From a virus, in the IMG/VR virus record IMGVR_UViG_3300025806_000197, positions 1 through 25,788 of that record: a DNA stretch of 25,788 nt; one strand, written 5' to 3'. The notes beneath the pieces are model-generated. The model was not told where the DNA came from. It saw nothing but the letters and a program-made list of their open reading frames with translations, and ran no database searches. The number at the start of each line of letters is the position of its first letter. Position 1 is the first letter of the stretch. Of this stretch, positions 7,462 through 17,017 are shown one piece after another. Position numbers and translations under genes: made by a program.

Positions 7462-10400
7462 ATGCCGCTATCAAAACGTAATTTCCAAAAGGCTAAGATG
7501 AACAAGGATGCCGACGAGCGTTTGATTCCTCAAGGTCATTACAGAGATGCATTAAACATACAGGTTTCCACGTCTGACGGTTCTAACGCTGGATCAGCCC
7601 AAACCCTTCTCGGTAACACCGCGTCTAGCACAATGCTAGCGGGTCACAGCATAAACGTGCCTACCACAGCCACTTGTGTTGGTGCAGTTGCCGCTAAAGA
7701 TTCAGACAAGATATACTACTTCGTTTCAGCTGGAGACGAGGCCGCTTCATCTAACCACAGGCCTGTAAGAAAAGACTATATATTAGAGTACGATTCTGTA
7801 TTAGACAAGCACAGGTATGTGTTTGTTGATATATACAGATCGACGATCACCACTGTTGCCACGACGTCTAGCACATCGGCTTTTGTTAGTTTAGCGGCAT
7901 CAAGCGCGACCAACGACACAGGCATTAGATTAGACATGATTGTGACTGGCACGGTAAACGGCGTTACCTACACTCGCGCAGACGCACTTAAGGTTTCTGA
8001 AATAAAGTACAACGCTAACTTAGGAAGCCCTAAGTGGGATGTTTACTTAACACACCCTAATGGTGTCGCTTTTTCCTCGTCGTCAGGCGTGGTATCGCTA
8101 AGCTTCCACGCAGACAGGGTTTTGAATTTTTCAAAAAACATTATTATAACAGGCATAAACGTTTTAGACGAATTTATATACTGGACAGACAACTCTTCTG
8201 AGCCTAAGAAAATAAGTATACCTAGATCTATAGCTGGAACGGGCGGTACTGATTACTTGTACGGCGCTGGAAACGGAGGTTGGTCAAACGCGTCGACTGT
8301 TAACACAAGCAGCGTGTTTGAAGGGGACTTCGACCACTTCCACACTAGGTTAGTCAAAGATAAAGCTTTTTACAACGTAGACTCTAATAGGTATAGCGTT
8401 GTTACTAACGCTAGCGGAAATAAAGCAGTGTACGTAAACGAAAGCCACATAACTGTGATTAAAAAAGCTCCAACACAACCCTTGGAGATAGAGATGTTTA
8501 GGGGGCCTAGCTCTAGAGTTACTGACGCAGGTGTTGAAAACAAGCTTTCAACGACATGCTCTTTTGACGTGGGGGGCTTAGAAGTTGGTAATACTATTGA
8601 TGTGGATTTTGACGAGGCGGTAGATTTTAGAGTAGGAGATGTTCTTTTGTTAGCAATGCAGACCAGTGCAGCTGTTAACTCTGACACTCTCACGTTTGAG
8701 CCCTCGGACTACGACATAAGGGCTTTAGTTACAGCGTCTGATGTCCTTGACGCAAACGCGTTGTCGTCTACGGGTTTTGTGCTTAAAATCAGAACTATAT
8801 CGAATAGTATATCAGACTTAGAATCTCAAGATCTCGAAGACTTAGGTTTTGTTGCTAGACTTGAGGTTTCAGAAACTTTGTTTAACTTAAAGTTTCCTAG
8901 GTTTTCTTATAGATACAAGTACCAAGACGGGGAATACTCTACCTTCGCACCGTGGTCTCAAGTTGCTTTTCTGCCAGATCATTACGATTTCAAGCCAGCA
9001 AAAGGATTTAATCTTGGTATGGCTAATCAAGTAAAAAGCGTTAAGCTAAAAGGTTACCACGCTAGCGAGGCTGCAATACCGCAAGACATTGTTGAAATAG
9101 ACCTGCTATATAAAGAAACAAACAACCCTACGGTATACACTGTAAAAACACTAAGAAAGTCTGACGGCTTCGACAACGGTATTTGGCCAGACCTAAGCTC
9201 TAATGCAAATGCTAGAGGTGAATTTGTTTTAGACACGGATCTTATACACGCTGTCGTGCCTTCGAACCAGCTGATTAGACCTTGGGACAATGTCCCTAGA
9301 AAAGCGCTAGCTCAAGAAATAAGCGCTAATAGAGTAGTATACGGGAACTACCTACAAAACTACACTATATTAAAAGATCCGGTTATAGATGTAGGTTTAC
9401 ATGTTGATGGCTTGCACTATGCAGGTATTGGTTGGGGAGGTGGTTTTGCTCTTCCTTCTGTTAAAACATCTAGAGAATATCAAGTAGGCGTTGTGTTTAG
9501 CGATGAGTACGGTAGGGAGACGCCAGTGCTAAGCTCTAAAAAATCATCAATATCCGTACCTAAAGACGCTTCTAAAAGAAGAAACAGAATAACGGCTTCT
9601 TTAAGTGAAGATACTGTTGTGCCAGACTGGGCTAAGCACTATTCTTTCTACATAAAAGAAACCTCTACAGGGTATCACAACATGACCATGGACAGATGGT
9701 ATCATGCTGAAGATGGCAATATATGGCTTTCGTTTCCTTCATCAGAGCGAAACAAAGTAGATCTTGACACTTTTTTAAGCCTTAAGAAAGCACACAACTC
9801 AGACCAAGTTGTAGAAGATAAAACTAAATATAAGGTTCTTGCTTTAGAGAATGAAGCTCCACCTGACGTAAAATCCTTTAATAAGTCTTTAGGGTCTTTA
9901 TTTTGTGGCGAAGCTGGCTCTGTAATTGGCATAAACGGTAATGGGTATCCTTTGCAAGACACTACGTTTATAACAGTGGACGGTGGATCATTTGATAGTG
10001 CATTCGGTAGCGATTTCGCAACCCCAAACGGGTCGAACATGTTCATCACGTTCACTGGTCAAGGAAAAGCCTCTAAACCATATGGCGTGGCTAGCATCAC
10101 CCAACAAGAAGCTAATAAAAAAATTCAAATTATAGGTAGGTTTGGCGGTGACGTTGCGTTTGCTTCTTCAGATGACACTATTGACAATACTATTAACGAT
10201 CTTTCGTTTCTCTTATTCGAGCGCGAGCCAAGAGACACCCCAGAGTTTGATGGAAGGTTTTTTGTAAAAATAAATAGAGACGAGTCTATAGATCAGCAAA
10301 TTATTCAATACGAAAGCTCTGACTACACTGTGGAGACATCTTGGCCTTTAAGGTATATAAACAGCAACGCTTGGTTTGATCACCCTTCAGGTTGGAGTGT

Positions 10401-13197
10401 TGGAAACAGCCATACGCAGGCTATGATGAGCCCGGATATTGACAACACCAGTCAAAACAGATCTAAACACCCTACAGCGCAAGACTTAAACACTGCTCAA
10501 AGATACTGGGGTGGTAACTCTGCTGTAAATGGACAAAACCAGTCATCCAATGGTAATATAACCGCAGATTATTACAATCAACATCCGGATATTTTAACAA
10601 ACGGTACTGACCCAAGCGTGAAGTTTTGGGAGAACATGGCAGATCACCACCATTTTTTCATTGATGCTTGTACTGCCTACTCCTGGAGTGGAAGAGGTAA
10701 CGCCAACGGCGATATGAGACCTGGAAATATCCTTTCGCAAAACGCTACTGTCATGGCAAGCGGAGGTAATGTCTACACATACACAGACTTCTATGATACC
10801 GGCGGCGTTGCAGAAGAACAGTCGGATGGTGCAGTTGATGGTATCACTGGTAACATGAACCCCATTCCATCGCAGCGGTTAGCGCACCCAAGTAGAGGTA
10901 TATGGGGCTGGGATGATGGGCAAAGGTACATGGATATATCGTGGACAGGTATGTCAAAAGGGTACGATGGCAACAACTTTAATTCCGGTAAACCTTTCCC
11001 AGCTAAACTCTCCCAAATTCCATCCACAGATGGTGGCGGGATATATGCTGAAGCCAATAGTTTTATAAAAAAACTTGTAGCTCCTGGCACAAAGTTTAGG
11101 TTCCAAAGAGATCCAGACGGCATTGTTTATACCGTACAGGCTTATAATTGGTACCAAGGATACAATAACCCATACTATTATAATCCTGATATCGGTGGCA
11201 ATCCCGCTAGTGACGGCGCGTGGGGTATTAGAAACTATAGAACCGGCTCTCCCCATCGTGATAAAAAACAGTATAGAGGCGACAATTTAAGGCAACGATG
11301 GACTATTCAAGTCGATCCTCCCATAGGCGATGGTGGCACTTACAAGCCAACGAGGGGTAATGACAGCGTTGACGCTCTTAGGCACGACGGCTCTGACTCA
11401 GACGTTATAGAGATACTGGGTCCGGTAGAAGGTATTGGCAATGATGATAGTTTTTCTGAAAACCCGGCAATTTGGGAAACAGAACCTAAAGAGTCTGTGG
11501 ACTTAGATATATACTATCAAGCTACTGGGCTCATTCCTGTCGAGCTTAATGAAAAAACAAATGAGGAGTACCTACCTATAGGAACAAAGTTCAAGAGCCA
11601 TGAAGGCGATCCTTCTTCACCAACAATTCACACTATAACTAACTGGACTGGGCCGCAGACCTTTACTTTTACCCCAGCGATAAGCCCACAAGAAGAAGAT
11701 TCAAATCCAATTACAGCGAACTCTACAGTTGTCTTTGATAAAAGAAACTCATATTCATTGACAGCTGTGGTTAAATCAGCAGTTGGTGCTGGTGCAAGTT
11801 CTATGACGCTTTGGGGAGGACCAGAAACAACACTTGCTAGCAGGAAGCTCTACTCTCAAAAGCACCGCTTAGACTGGAGCAACTGCTACAGCTTTGGAAA
11901 CGGCTTGGAATCTGATACCGTAAGAGACTCCTTTAACGGCGCTAAGCTTGATAACGGCGTAAAAGCGTCAACGGTGCTAGGCACGCAGTCAAGAGAAGAG
12001 CGCCGTAAAAACGGCATGATCTGGTCTGGTATATACAACTCTAGCGCAGGTGTTAATAATACAAATCAATTTATAGCCGGAGAGAATATAACCAAAGACG
12101 TAAACCCTAGCCACGGCAGTATACAAAGGCTGTTCAATAGAGGTACTACCCTCGCTATATTCTGCGAAGACAAGGTTTTACAAGCAGTAACAAATAAAGA
12201 CGCGCTATACAGTGCCGACGGTAAACCTCAACTAGTAGCTAGCAATGCTGTTGTAGGCGATGTCACCGCTTATCAGGGTGACTGGGGTATATCTAAAAAC
12301 CCTGAATCTTTAGCTGTTACGCCTGGTAACTTGTATTTCACTGACATAATAAGAGGGCAGGTTTTAGCTCTGTCTAACGAAGGTGTAAGATCTATATCAA
12401 ACGCTGGTATGAAGGACTACTTCGCTGATCTTTCTAAGTCTTACGTGTGGAGATCTTTAGGCACATACGATGAGAGAAAAAATGAGTACAACGTTACTAT
12501 ATCTAAAAAATACGCTAGCTATCAAATCCAGCCACACGAGCAAACCACTATATCGTATAGCGAAATAGCTAAAGGATGGGCAAGCTTCAAGTCTTTCAAC
12601 CCTCAAAACGGCGTTAGTTTAAACAACGATTACTTTACTTTTTCCAGCGGTCGTATCTGGAAGCATCACACTAACGAAACTAGAAATAAATTTTACGGCA
12701 ACCAATACACGTCAAACGTTACGCTAGTGTTTAATGACGCTGTAGAAGCTGCTAAGAGCATAGGCTCTATCAACTACGAGGGCACTCAAGCTAGAATTAC
12801 TAATTTTGATCTTGTGTCAACACAAAGACTTACCGGTGATATCGACACGGGTGACGGGTTAGCAACCGCGGCAAACATAGCGGATGGAGAGTACTTTAAC
12901 ATAGAGGATGATGTACCAGGGTGGTACGTGGAGTCTATAGTTACAAACCTGCAGACGTGCGGCGAGTTAGAGTTTAAAGACAAGGAAGGTAAGTGGTTTG
13001 GTATCCCTAGCGGAGAAGCTACTTCCTTGTCAAATATAGACGGTAAAGAGTTTTCCGTGCAGGGACTTGGAACAGCAACGGTCGACCGTGATGACACTCA
13101 AAAAGAAACTTTCAACTTGACGGTTTCTAATAATACGTCTACAACGTACGAAGGCTCCGACGGCGGGGGTGGTGCGTGGGACTCAACGGCAGATTAA
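7462..13197 (+). CDS. Giant tail protein, muzzle / stabilisation type
   Basis: This 1911-aa protein carries an N-terminal signature (residues ~10-50: KAKMNKDADERLIPQGHYRD, then ALNIQVSTSDGSNAGSAQ). I associate this with the large tail-tip proteins of crAss-like and many uncultured marine podoviruses, called muzzle or stabilisation proteins. The C-terminal third has a second signature: YDERKNEYNVTI (about 1669-1680), then SEIAKGWASFKSFN (1700-1713), WKHHTNETRNKFYGNQY (1733-1749) and NYEGTQARI (1771-1779). The middle is beta-rich. Residues ~970-1310 are rich in Gly, Asn, Trp, Tyr and His (HHH at 1062-1064) and look like an exposed inserted domain. The last 15 residues include a GGGG linker. It probably forms the tail tube tip or muzzle through which DNA and internal proteins leave. 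It is co-transcribed with the connector gene 3 nt upstream and the 666-aa gene 9 nt downstream. Receptor binding is possible for the insertion but unproven. Confidence 0.75.
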   Translation: MPLSKRNFQKAKMNKDADERLIPQGHYRDALNIQVSTSDGSNAGSAQTLLGNTASSTMLAGHSINVPTTATCVGAVAAKDSDKIYYFVSAGDEAASSNHRPVRKDYILEYDSVLDKHRYVFVDIYRSTITTVATTSSTSAFVSLAASSATNDTGIRLDMIVTGTVNGVTYTRADALKVSEIKYNANLGSPKWDVYLTHPNGVAFSSSSGVVSLSFHADRVLNFSKNIIITGINVLDEFIYWTDNSSEPKKISIPRSIAGTGGTDYLYGAGNGGWSNASTVNTSSVFEGDFDHFHTRLVKDKAFYNVDSNRYSVVTNASGNKAVYVNESHITVIKKAPTQPLEIEMFRGPSSRVTDAGVENKLSTTCSFDVGGLEVGNTIDVDFDEAVDFRVGDVLLLAMQTSAAVNSDTLTFEPSDYDIRALVTASDVLDANALSSTGFVLKIRTISNSISDLESQDLEDLGFVARLEVSETLFNLKFPRFSYRYKYQDGEYSTFAPWSQVAFLPDHYDFKPAKGFNLGMANQVKSVKLKGYHASEAAIPQDIVEIDLLYKETNNPTVYTVKTLRKSDGFDNGIWPDLSSNANARGEFVLDTDLIHAVVPSNQLIRPWDNVPRKALAQEISANRVVYGNYLQNYTILKDPVIDVGLHVDGLHYAGIGWGGGFALPSVKTSREYQVGVVFSDEYGRETPVLSSKKSSISVPKDASKRRNRITASLSEDTVVPDWAKHYSFYIKETSTGYHNMTMDRWYHAEDGNIWLSFPSSERNKVDLDTFLSLKKAHNSDQVVEDKTKYKVLALENEAPPDVKSFNKSLGSLFCGEAGSVIGINGNGYPLQDTTFITVDGGSFDSAFGSDFATPNGSNMFITFTGQGKASKPYGVASITQQEANKKIQIIGRFGGDVAFASSDDTIDNTINDLSFLLFEREPRDTPEFDGRFFVKINRDESIDQQIIQYESSDYTVETSWPLRYINSNAWFDHPSGWSVGNSHTQAMMSPDIDNTSQNRSKHPTAQDLNTAQRYWGGNSAVNGQNQSSNGNITADYYNQHPDILTNGTDPSVKFWENMADHHHFFIDACTAYSWSGRGNANGDMRPGNILSQNATVMASGGNVYTYTDFYDTGGVAEEQSDGAVDGITGNMNPIPSQRLAHPSRGIWGWDDGQRYMDISWTGMSKGYDGNNFNSGKPFPAKLSQIPSTDGGGIYAEANSFIKKLVAPGTKFRFQRDPDGIVYTVQAYNWYQGYNNPYYYNPDIGGNPASDGAWGIRNYRTGSPHRDKKQYRGDNLRQRWTIQVDPPIGDGGTYKPTRGNDSVDALRHDGSDSDVIEILGPVEGIGNDDSFSENPAIWETEPKESVDLDIYYQATGLIPVELNEKTNEEYLPIGTKFKSHEGDPSSPTIHTITNWTGPQTFTFTPAISPQEEDSNPITANSTVVFDKRNSYSLTAVVKSAVGAGASSMTLWGGPETTLASRKLYSQKHRLDWSNCYSFGNGLESDTVRDSFNGAKLDNGVKASTVLGTQSREERRKNGMIWSGIYNSSAGVNNTNQFIAGENITKDVNPSHGSIQRLFNRGTTLAIFCEDKVLQAVTNKDALYSADGKPQLVASNAVVGDVTAYQGDWGISKNPESLAVTPGNLYFTDIIRGQVLALSNEGVRSISNAGMKDYFADLSKSYVWRSLGTYDERKNEYNVTISKKYASYQIQPHEQTTISYSEIAKGWASFKSFNPQNGVSLNNDYFTFSSGRIWKHHTNETRNKFYGNQYTSNVTLVFNDAVEAAKSIGSINYEGTQARITNFDLVSTQRLTGDIDTGDGLATAANIADGEYFNIEDDVPGWYVESIVTNLQTCGELEFKDKEGKWFGIPSGEATSLSNIDGKEFSVQGLGTATVDRDDTQKETFNLTVSNNTSTTYEGSDGGGGAWDSTAD

Positions 13198-13206
13198 ACA
13201 TATAAC

Positions 13207-15207
13207 ATGGCAAATTGGACAGTAGCGTCAGATAGCAAAGCGTTCGTAGACGAAGCAACAGTAGCGGCAAACGAAAAGTTTAATTTAAAAATATCAAACA
13301 TAATCAACGGTGTTTATTCAGGTTACAACTTATCTGCGACCGACTTTAAGATAGGTGATGCAAGTCAAAGCGGTACGACTTGGACAGGCGGGAATGTGGA
13401 TTCTGGTATAGCTAAAGTTATTTTTTCTGACGACGGTACGGCTGGAGATCCGGCCAACATCGTCAATGCTGAAGTTTACACGTCACAATTCACGGCTGAC
13501 GTTGACGCTGCTATAAAATACATAGATATTGACGAGGTAACCGATTTAAGGCCAGACACGGTAAGGCCTGTCTTTATTTTTGGTGAATGGGAATATACAG
13601 CGGCAGGTCACACCGTTACCCCCTTGGATCTAGATGACGGTACTGTCAGGAGCGAAGCATTACAAAGAAGCGCTAATGCTTCTTCTTCAGAAACAGAGGT
13701 AGATGATGGTACAACTAGTGGTACTCAGAGATACTCTTTTTCTGGTTCGGTGCCGCAAGGCACTTCCACCCTTGTTTCGTACGTTACTTTTACAGCTGCA
13801 TCGGGATATTTTTACAGATTTGAGCCAACTATTTCTTTTAGTAATTTAAAATCGTACGCGAACTCTTATAGTTCAGAAGTAGTCAGCACAAGAACAAGTG
13901 GGCGCATAACCTCTTTTGTTGTAAAAGTATACTACACGCCAAGCACAAGTTTCAGCGGAAGCAGTGAAGACGTCGAACAGTTAGGTCACACTTTTGGTGT
14001 TAACTATTCTTTAGCCGCTGTTAGCGTTCCTGTATCTAACACCATAAAAAAATTAAGCTATACTAAGTTTTTTGGTAAAAACGGTCAAAGCGCTGTGGTT
14101 CGCGTTGCTGGATCGCCCAACACTGACTTCACACTTAAAGTTGTTTATAAAGACCTTACTAAACAATACAACTTTGCGAGTAAACTGTTTCAAACAACGA
14201 CTAACCAATCGTCTGTGTATTTAGGCACTACTAACGGTTTTGGTTTTAGCTACGTTTCTTACGACTTGCCAGATATATCAGGGTCAAATGTAGAGTATAA
14301 AATTGTAATAGAGTCACGTAATGGAAGTGTTATACTACCTGCAACACAAGCAAAGTCAAACGACGTAGTGCAGTACGGTAACAGTACCCTCACGTTGCAA
14401 CCAATTAGTCTTCAGGCTAGTAGGTTTGGTAGTTTACCTAGCGGTGTAGAAATAACTAGAGCCACTTCTTACACGTCTTCAGCTAGCTACAGACCAGAGC
14501 ACGTAGAGGTTAGAGCTGTAGCAACCACAGGTGGAAGTGCGATCGTAAACTTGACATTAACTAGAGCCGAGTCTAGAATACATAGCGGCATGATAGCTAT
14601 GGGAGCTGGAATACCACACGGTACAACTGTAGTTCAGGTTGTAAAAAACAACGTAATTAAGCTAAGTCAAACAGCGACAGTCGCGGCAAACACCCAGGTT
14701 AAATTTGTAAGAGATTCTAGTGATATTTTTGAATTTAGCTTTGCTGTTGGTGAAAACGCTGATGGCGATGATATTTCAATTGTAAAACAACCGTATTTAA
14801 TAAGCACTCCTATAGGAGGTTTAGGCAGCGCTTCGGTGCTTACTAACGGTCAAGATTTTAACACTATTATTACGGTTGATTCTGTTGCTGGATTAGCGAT
14901 TGGGATGTCTGTCTCTAGCACTAACATAGTGAAAGATACCGACGGAAATGATCCGGTAATAACCAGTATTGATTTTGCAAATGGAAGTAGATTTACCTTA
15001 AATGTAGCTCAACCAGCGTTGGGGAATAACGAGTTATTGTTGTTCTCTAACTCTCTTACAACGACTTCTTCGCTTCTTTTTGCGCAAGCAACTATTTTAG
15101 GTTCACCTAATACTAGAGCCACAATATCAGGATATATAAAGGTTGGAGAAATATTTAAATCAGGTGATCTTAATTTATTTTTAGACAACATAATAACAGT
15201 ATCATAA
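13207..15207 (+). CDS. Tail-associated beta-rich protein, possible fibre
   Basis: This 666-aa protein is rich in Ser, Thr, Val and Gly, with few charged helices, as expected for a tail fibre, tail appendage or adhesin. I do not recognise its N-terminal 430 residues. The C-terminal part contains two related modules (about 445-497 and 545-612). Each has a G-M-x-x-x-x-x-x-I pattern followed by a short V/I-x-x-V/I turn and a T-L or L-S-Q strand, for example SGMIAMGAGIPHGTTV and LAIGMSVSSTNIVKD. Similar modules occur in many phage fibres and baseplate proteins. No signal peptide, membrane segment or enzyme motif is visible. The gene lies 9 nt after the giant tail gene, and its stop codon overlaps the next ATG by one base (TAATG). 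A role in host recognition is plausible. The alternative is a structural spacer of the tail. The lack of recognisable N-terminal homology may mean it is fast evolving. Confidence 0.55.
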   Translation: MANWTVASDSKAFVDEATVAANEKFNLKISNIINGVYSGYNLSATDFKIGDASQSGTTWTGGNVDSGIAKVIFSDDGTAGDPANIVNAEVYTSQFTADVDAAIKYIDIDEVTDLRPDTVRPVFIFGEWEYTAAGHTVTPLDLDDGTVRSEALQRSANASSSETEVDDGTTSGTQRYSFSGSVPQGTSTLVSYVTFTAASGYFYRFEPTISFSNLKSYANSYSSEVVSTRTSGRITSFVVKVYYTPSTSFSGSSEDVEQLGHTFGVNYSLAAVSVPVSNTIKKLSYTKFFGKNGQSAVVRVAGSPNTDFTLKVVYKDLTKQYNFASKLFQTTTNQSSVYLGTTNGFGFSYVSYDLPDISGSNVEYKIVIESRNGSVILPATQAKSNDVVQYGNSTLTLQPISLQASRFGSLPSGVEITRATSYTSSASYRPEHVEVRAVATTGGSAIVNLTLTRAESRIHSGMIAMGAGIPHGTTVVQVVKNNVIKLSQTATVAANTQVKFVRDSSDIFEFSFAVGENADGDDISIVKQPYLISTPIGGLGSASVLTNGQDFNTIITVDSVAGLAIGMSVSSTNIVKDTDGNDPVITSIDFANGSRFTLNVAQPALGNNELLLFSNSLTTTSSLLFAQATILGSPNTRATISGYIKVGEIFKSGDLNLFLDNIITVS

Positions 15208-15623
15208 TGCCACAACCAGTAACACTAATCTTTGCAGCACCTCTAAATGCCTCTTGTCAAGTAGGCGACACGGCTTATTACGTCGAAACTGAAGATGACG
15301 GTGGGTCAATCAACGCCGCTGGTGCTTTGGTTCCGTTTAAGAAAAACTCTGGTAGCATAATAGAGATAGGCCAGATAAGAGAGATCACGCCTTTTGATGG
15401 GACCGCTTCACCGCCTGTTGCGAAAGTTAAATGCATGACGGATCTTCCTAACTCTGGAGGGCTAGCCGACGGAGCAACACCGTTTATTTTATTTAGCAAA
15501 GACAACAAAGCAAACTTAAGCTCTGTGCTGGGTTACTATGCCGATGTAAAGATGGTAAACAACTCGGAAGATGAGGCAGAGCTATTCTCCGTAGGCGTAG
15601 ACTACTTTGAGAGCAGTAAATAA
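15207..15623 (+). CDS. Small conserved tail-associated protein
   Basis: This 138-aa protein has a beta-rich N-terminal half with an AYYVETEDDGG loop. It ends with a distinctive C-terminus, LGYYADVKMVNNSEDEAELF, followed by SVGVDYFESSK. I recall this C-terminal pattern as common in small proteins encoded beside tail genes of uncultured marine phages; their function is unknown to me. Its ATG overlaps the stop of the 666-aa gene (TAATG), so translation is probably coupled to it. The two proteins may therefore be needed in similar amounts and may act together at the tail. No membrane segment, cysteine pair or catalytic motif stands out. Length agrees with a single compact beta domain. A 46-nt spacer with no hairpin follows. 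Confidence 0.6.
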   Translation: MPQPVTLIFAAPLNASCQVGDTAYYVETEDDGGSINAAGALVPFKKNSGSIIEIGQIREITPFDGTASPPVAKVKCMTDLPNSGGLADGATPFILFSKDNKANLSSVLGYYADVKMVNNSEDEAELFSVGVDYFESSK

Positions 15624-15669
15624 ACTGTAAAAAGTGTGACTATTATAGCAGGTAATTCAATTAAATATA

Positions 15670-16170
15670 ATGGTGGACAACAGTTTAGCTAAAAAGCAGA
15701 CGTCCAGCTTAACTAATGAGTTTAGATCTGCTGTCACCGCTCTTGAACAAGCGATGATTAGTGAAGCCGATAACAACGACTGTGTTGTGGCCGGTACAAA
15801 AGACAGGCCTATAGTTAGCGATAGCACCAAAGTGCCTATAAGGCATTTTTTCATGGACGGTGTTTACGTAAGAGAAATGACGATGTTCAAAGGAACACTA
15901 GTGGTGGGAGCTATACATAAGCATCTTCACATGTGTTTCTTGCTTAAGGGACACATAACAGTTGCCAACGAAGAAGAAACTATTGATCACATAGCTCCTT
16001 GTTTTATAGTGTCAACACCTGGCGTTAAGAGAGTTTTGTTTGCTAACGAGGACTCTATATGGTACAACACACATAAGAACCCGTCTAACACAGAAGACCT
16101 GTGTGATCTTGAAAAAGATATCGTAGCTATAACTTACGAGGAGTATGAGGAATATAAAGAAAACAAATAA
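15670..16170 (+). CDS. Cupin-fold protein of the tail module
   Basis: This 166-aa protein has a cupin (double-stranded beta-helix) pattern: YVREMTMFKGTLVVGAIHKH, then HMCFLLKGHITV, then an APCFIVSTPGVKRVLFANED segment. The histidine cluster (HKHLH, near residues 95-99) corresponds to cupin motif 1. P-G-V-K-R-V with the later Y-N-T-H corresponds to motif 2. This gives plausible metal ligands, though the usual Glu of motif 1 is not obvious. The N-terminal ~50 residues are helical. The C-terminus is strongly acidic (YEEYEEYKENK). I recall closely similar proteins encoded among tail and internal-virion genes of marine podoviruses, where their job is unknown. No catalytic partner or sugar-metabolism gene is nearby, so an enzymatic role in nucleotide-sugar chemistry is not supported. 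It may be a structural or host-directed binding protein. It lies 3 nt before the next gene. Confidence 0.7.
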   Translation: MVDNSLAKKQTSSLTNEFRSAVTALEQAMISEADNNDCVVAGTKDRPIVSDSTKVPIRHFFMDGVYVREMTMFKGTLVVGAIHKHLHMCFLLKGHITVANEEETIDHIAPCFIVSTPGVKRVLFANEDSIWYNTHKNPSNTEDLCDLEKDIVAITYEEYEEYKENK

Positions 16171-16173
16171 AAC

Positions 16174-16926
16174 ATGTCATTTTTAATAGCAGCAGCAGTA
16201 ACGACAGCCGTGGTAGGCGCAGCAAAAGCTGTTGACGGAGGTATACAAGCCAATAGGGCCAAGAAGGCGGCGGCTAAAGCTCAGGTAGAGCTTGATAAGC
16301 AGAAGAAAGCATTTGAAGCGCTTGATACAAGTAATCCATACCTAAACATGGAGAACACCAAGGAAGATCTTACAGTTAACACTCAAGAGGCAGAGTTTGC
16401 AAAACAGCAATCTATGCAGTCTCAAGCTAATATAATGGAGCAGTATAGAGGTGTAGCCGGTGGATCTGGTATTGCGGCTCTTGCTCAGACGATGGCAAAC
16501 CAAGGTGCTACAGACGCTCAGAAAGCTTCAGTTAGTATTGGTAAGCAAGAACAAGACAACCAGAAGCAACAGGCGGTTGAAGCCTCTAGAATACAAGATC
16601 TTGAGAGAAAGGGCGAGATCATGTCTAGAAGCGCTGAGCAAGGTAAGATAGAAAGCTTGATGGGTATGTCAGCAGATGAGGTAGCCGCGGCAAACGCAGC
16701 TAGAGCAGCTGGTAAAGCTCAGGCGTGGGATGGGCTTGGCGATATCGCTGGTTCAGTTTCAGGTATGGGTGGTGGAGGCACGCCAGAAGTCCCCGGTACA
16801 GTTAAAACAGCAGAGACAGCGGGTGCTGGTAGCGTGGCGGTTGGGGGTGCTACGAACACCACGGGCGTAAACCCGTGGCAACCTGGTACAGAACAATACG
16901 ACCAATGGATTCAAGATAACATCTAG
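16174..16926 (+). CDS. Internal virion protein, ejection-type (gp14-like)
   Basis: This 250-aa protein opens with a hydrophobic Ala/Val segment (FLIAAAVTTAVVGAAKAV, residues 3-20). A long Lys/Gln/Ala-rich helix follows (about 25-55). It then has a conserved-looking patch, QYRGVAGGSGIAALAQTMAN, followed by more Gln-rich helix with coiled-coil character. The last 60 residues are Gly/Thr-rich and end with EQYDQWIQDNI. This design is typical of a small podoviral ejection protein that sits inside the head and inserts in the host membrane, like T7 gp14. I recall very similar sequences from marine phages. It is followed by the 377-aa protein and the giant polyvalent protein, consistent with a three-part internal complex. 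Unlike the other genes, it ends in TAG, with a second in-frame TAG two codons later. It is almost contiguous with the cupin gene (3 nt apart). Confidence 0.65.
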   Translation: MSFLIAAAVTTAVVGAAKAVDGGIQANRAKKAAAKAQVELDKQKKAFEALDTSNPYLNMENTKEDLTVNTQEAEFAKQQSMQSQANIMEQYRGVAGGSGIAALAQTMANQGATDAQKASVSIGKQEQDNQKQQAVEASRIQDLERKGEIMSRSAEQGKIESLMGMSADEVAAANAARAAGKAQAWDGLGDIAGSVSGMGGGGTPEVPGTVKTAETAGAGSVAVGGATNTTGVNPWQPGTEQYDQWIQDNI

Positions 16927-17017
16927 GATTAGAGAACAATAATATCACGGCAGAAACAGGAACATCAGAGGTCTTATGTCATCTGGAGGAAATTAAAGCA
17001 AAATAGCAGACACAACA
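16927..17017 (+). other. 91-nt intergenic spacer, no recognised element
   Basis: This is the longest spacer in the window after the stop codon of the 250-aa gene. It holds no convincing hairpin or promoter. It contains a GGAGGA at 16985-16990, but that lies 27 nt from the next ATG, which is too far for a normal ribosome binding site. One frame stays open for about 28 codons without a start, which is not more than chance would allow. Confidence 0.5.

Noticed and set aside
16985-16990. GGAGGA as a ribosome binding site for the 377-aa gene
   Set aside because: It lies 27 nt before the ATG and no start codon lies at usable distance.
16920-17006. Short open stretch of about 28 codons in the spacer as a small gene or frameshifted end of the 250-aa gene
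   Set aside because: No start codon, length compatible with chance, and the 250-aa protein ends naturally before it.
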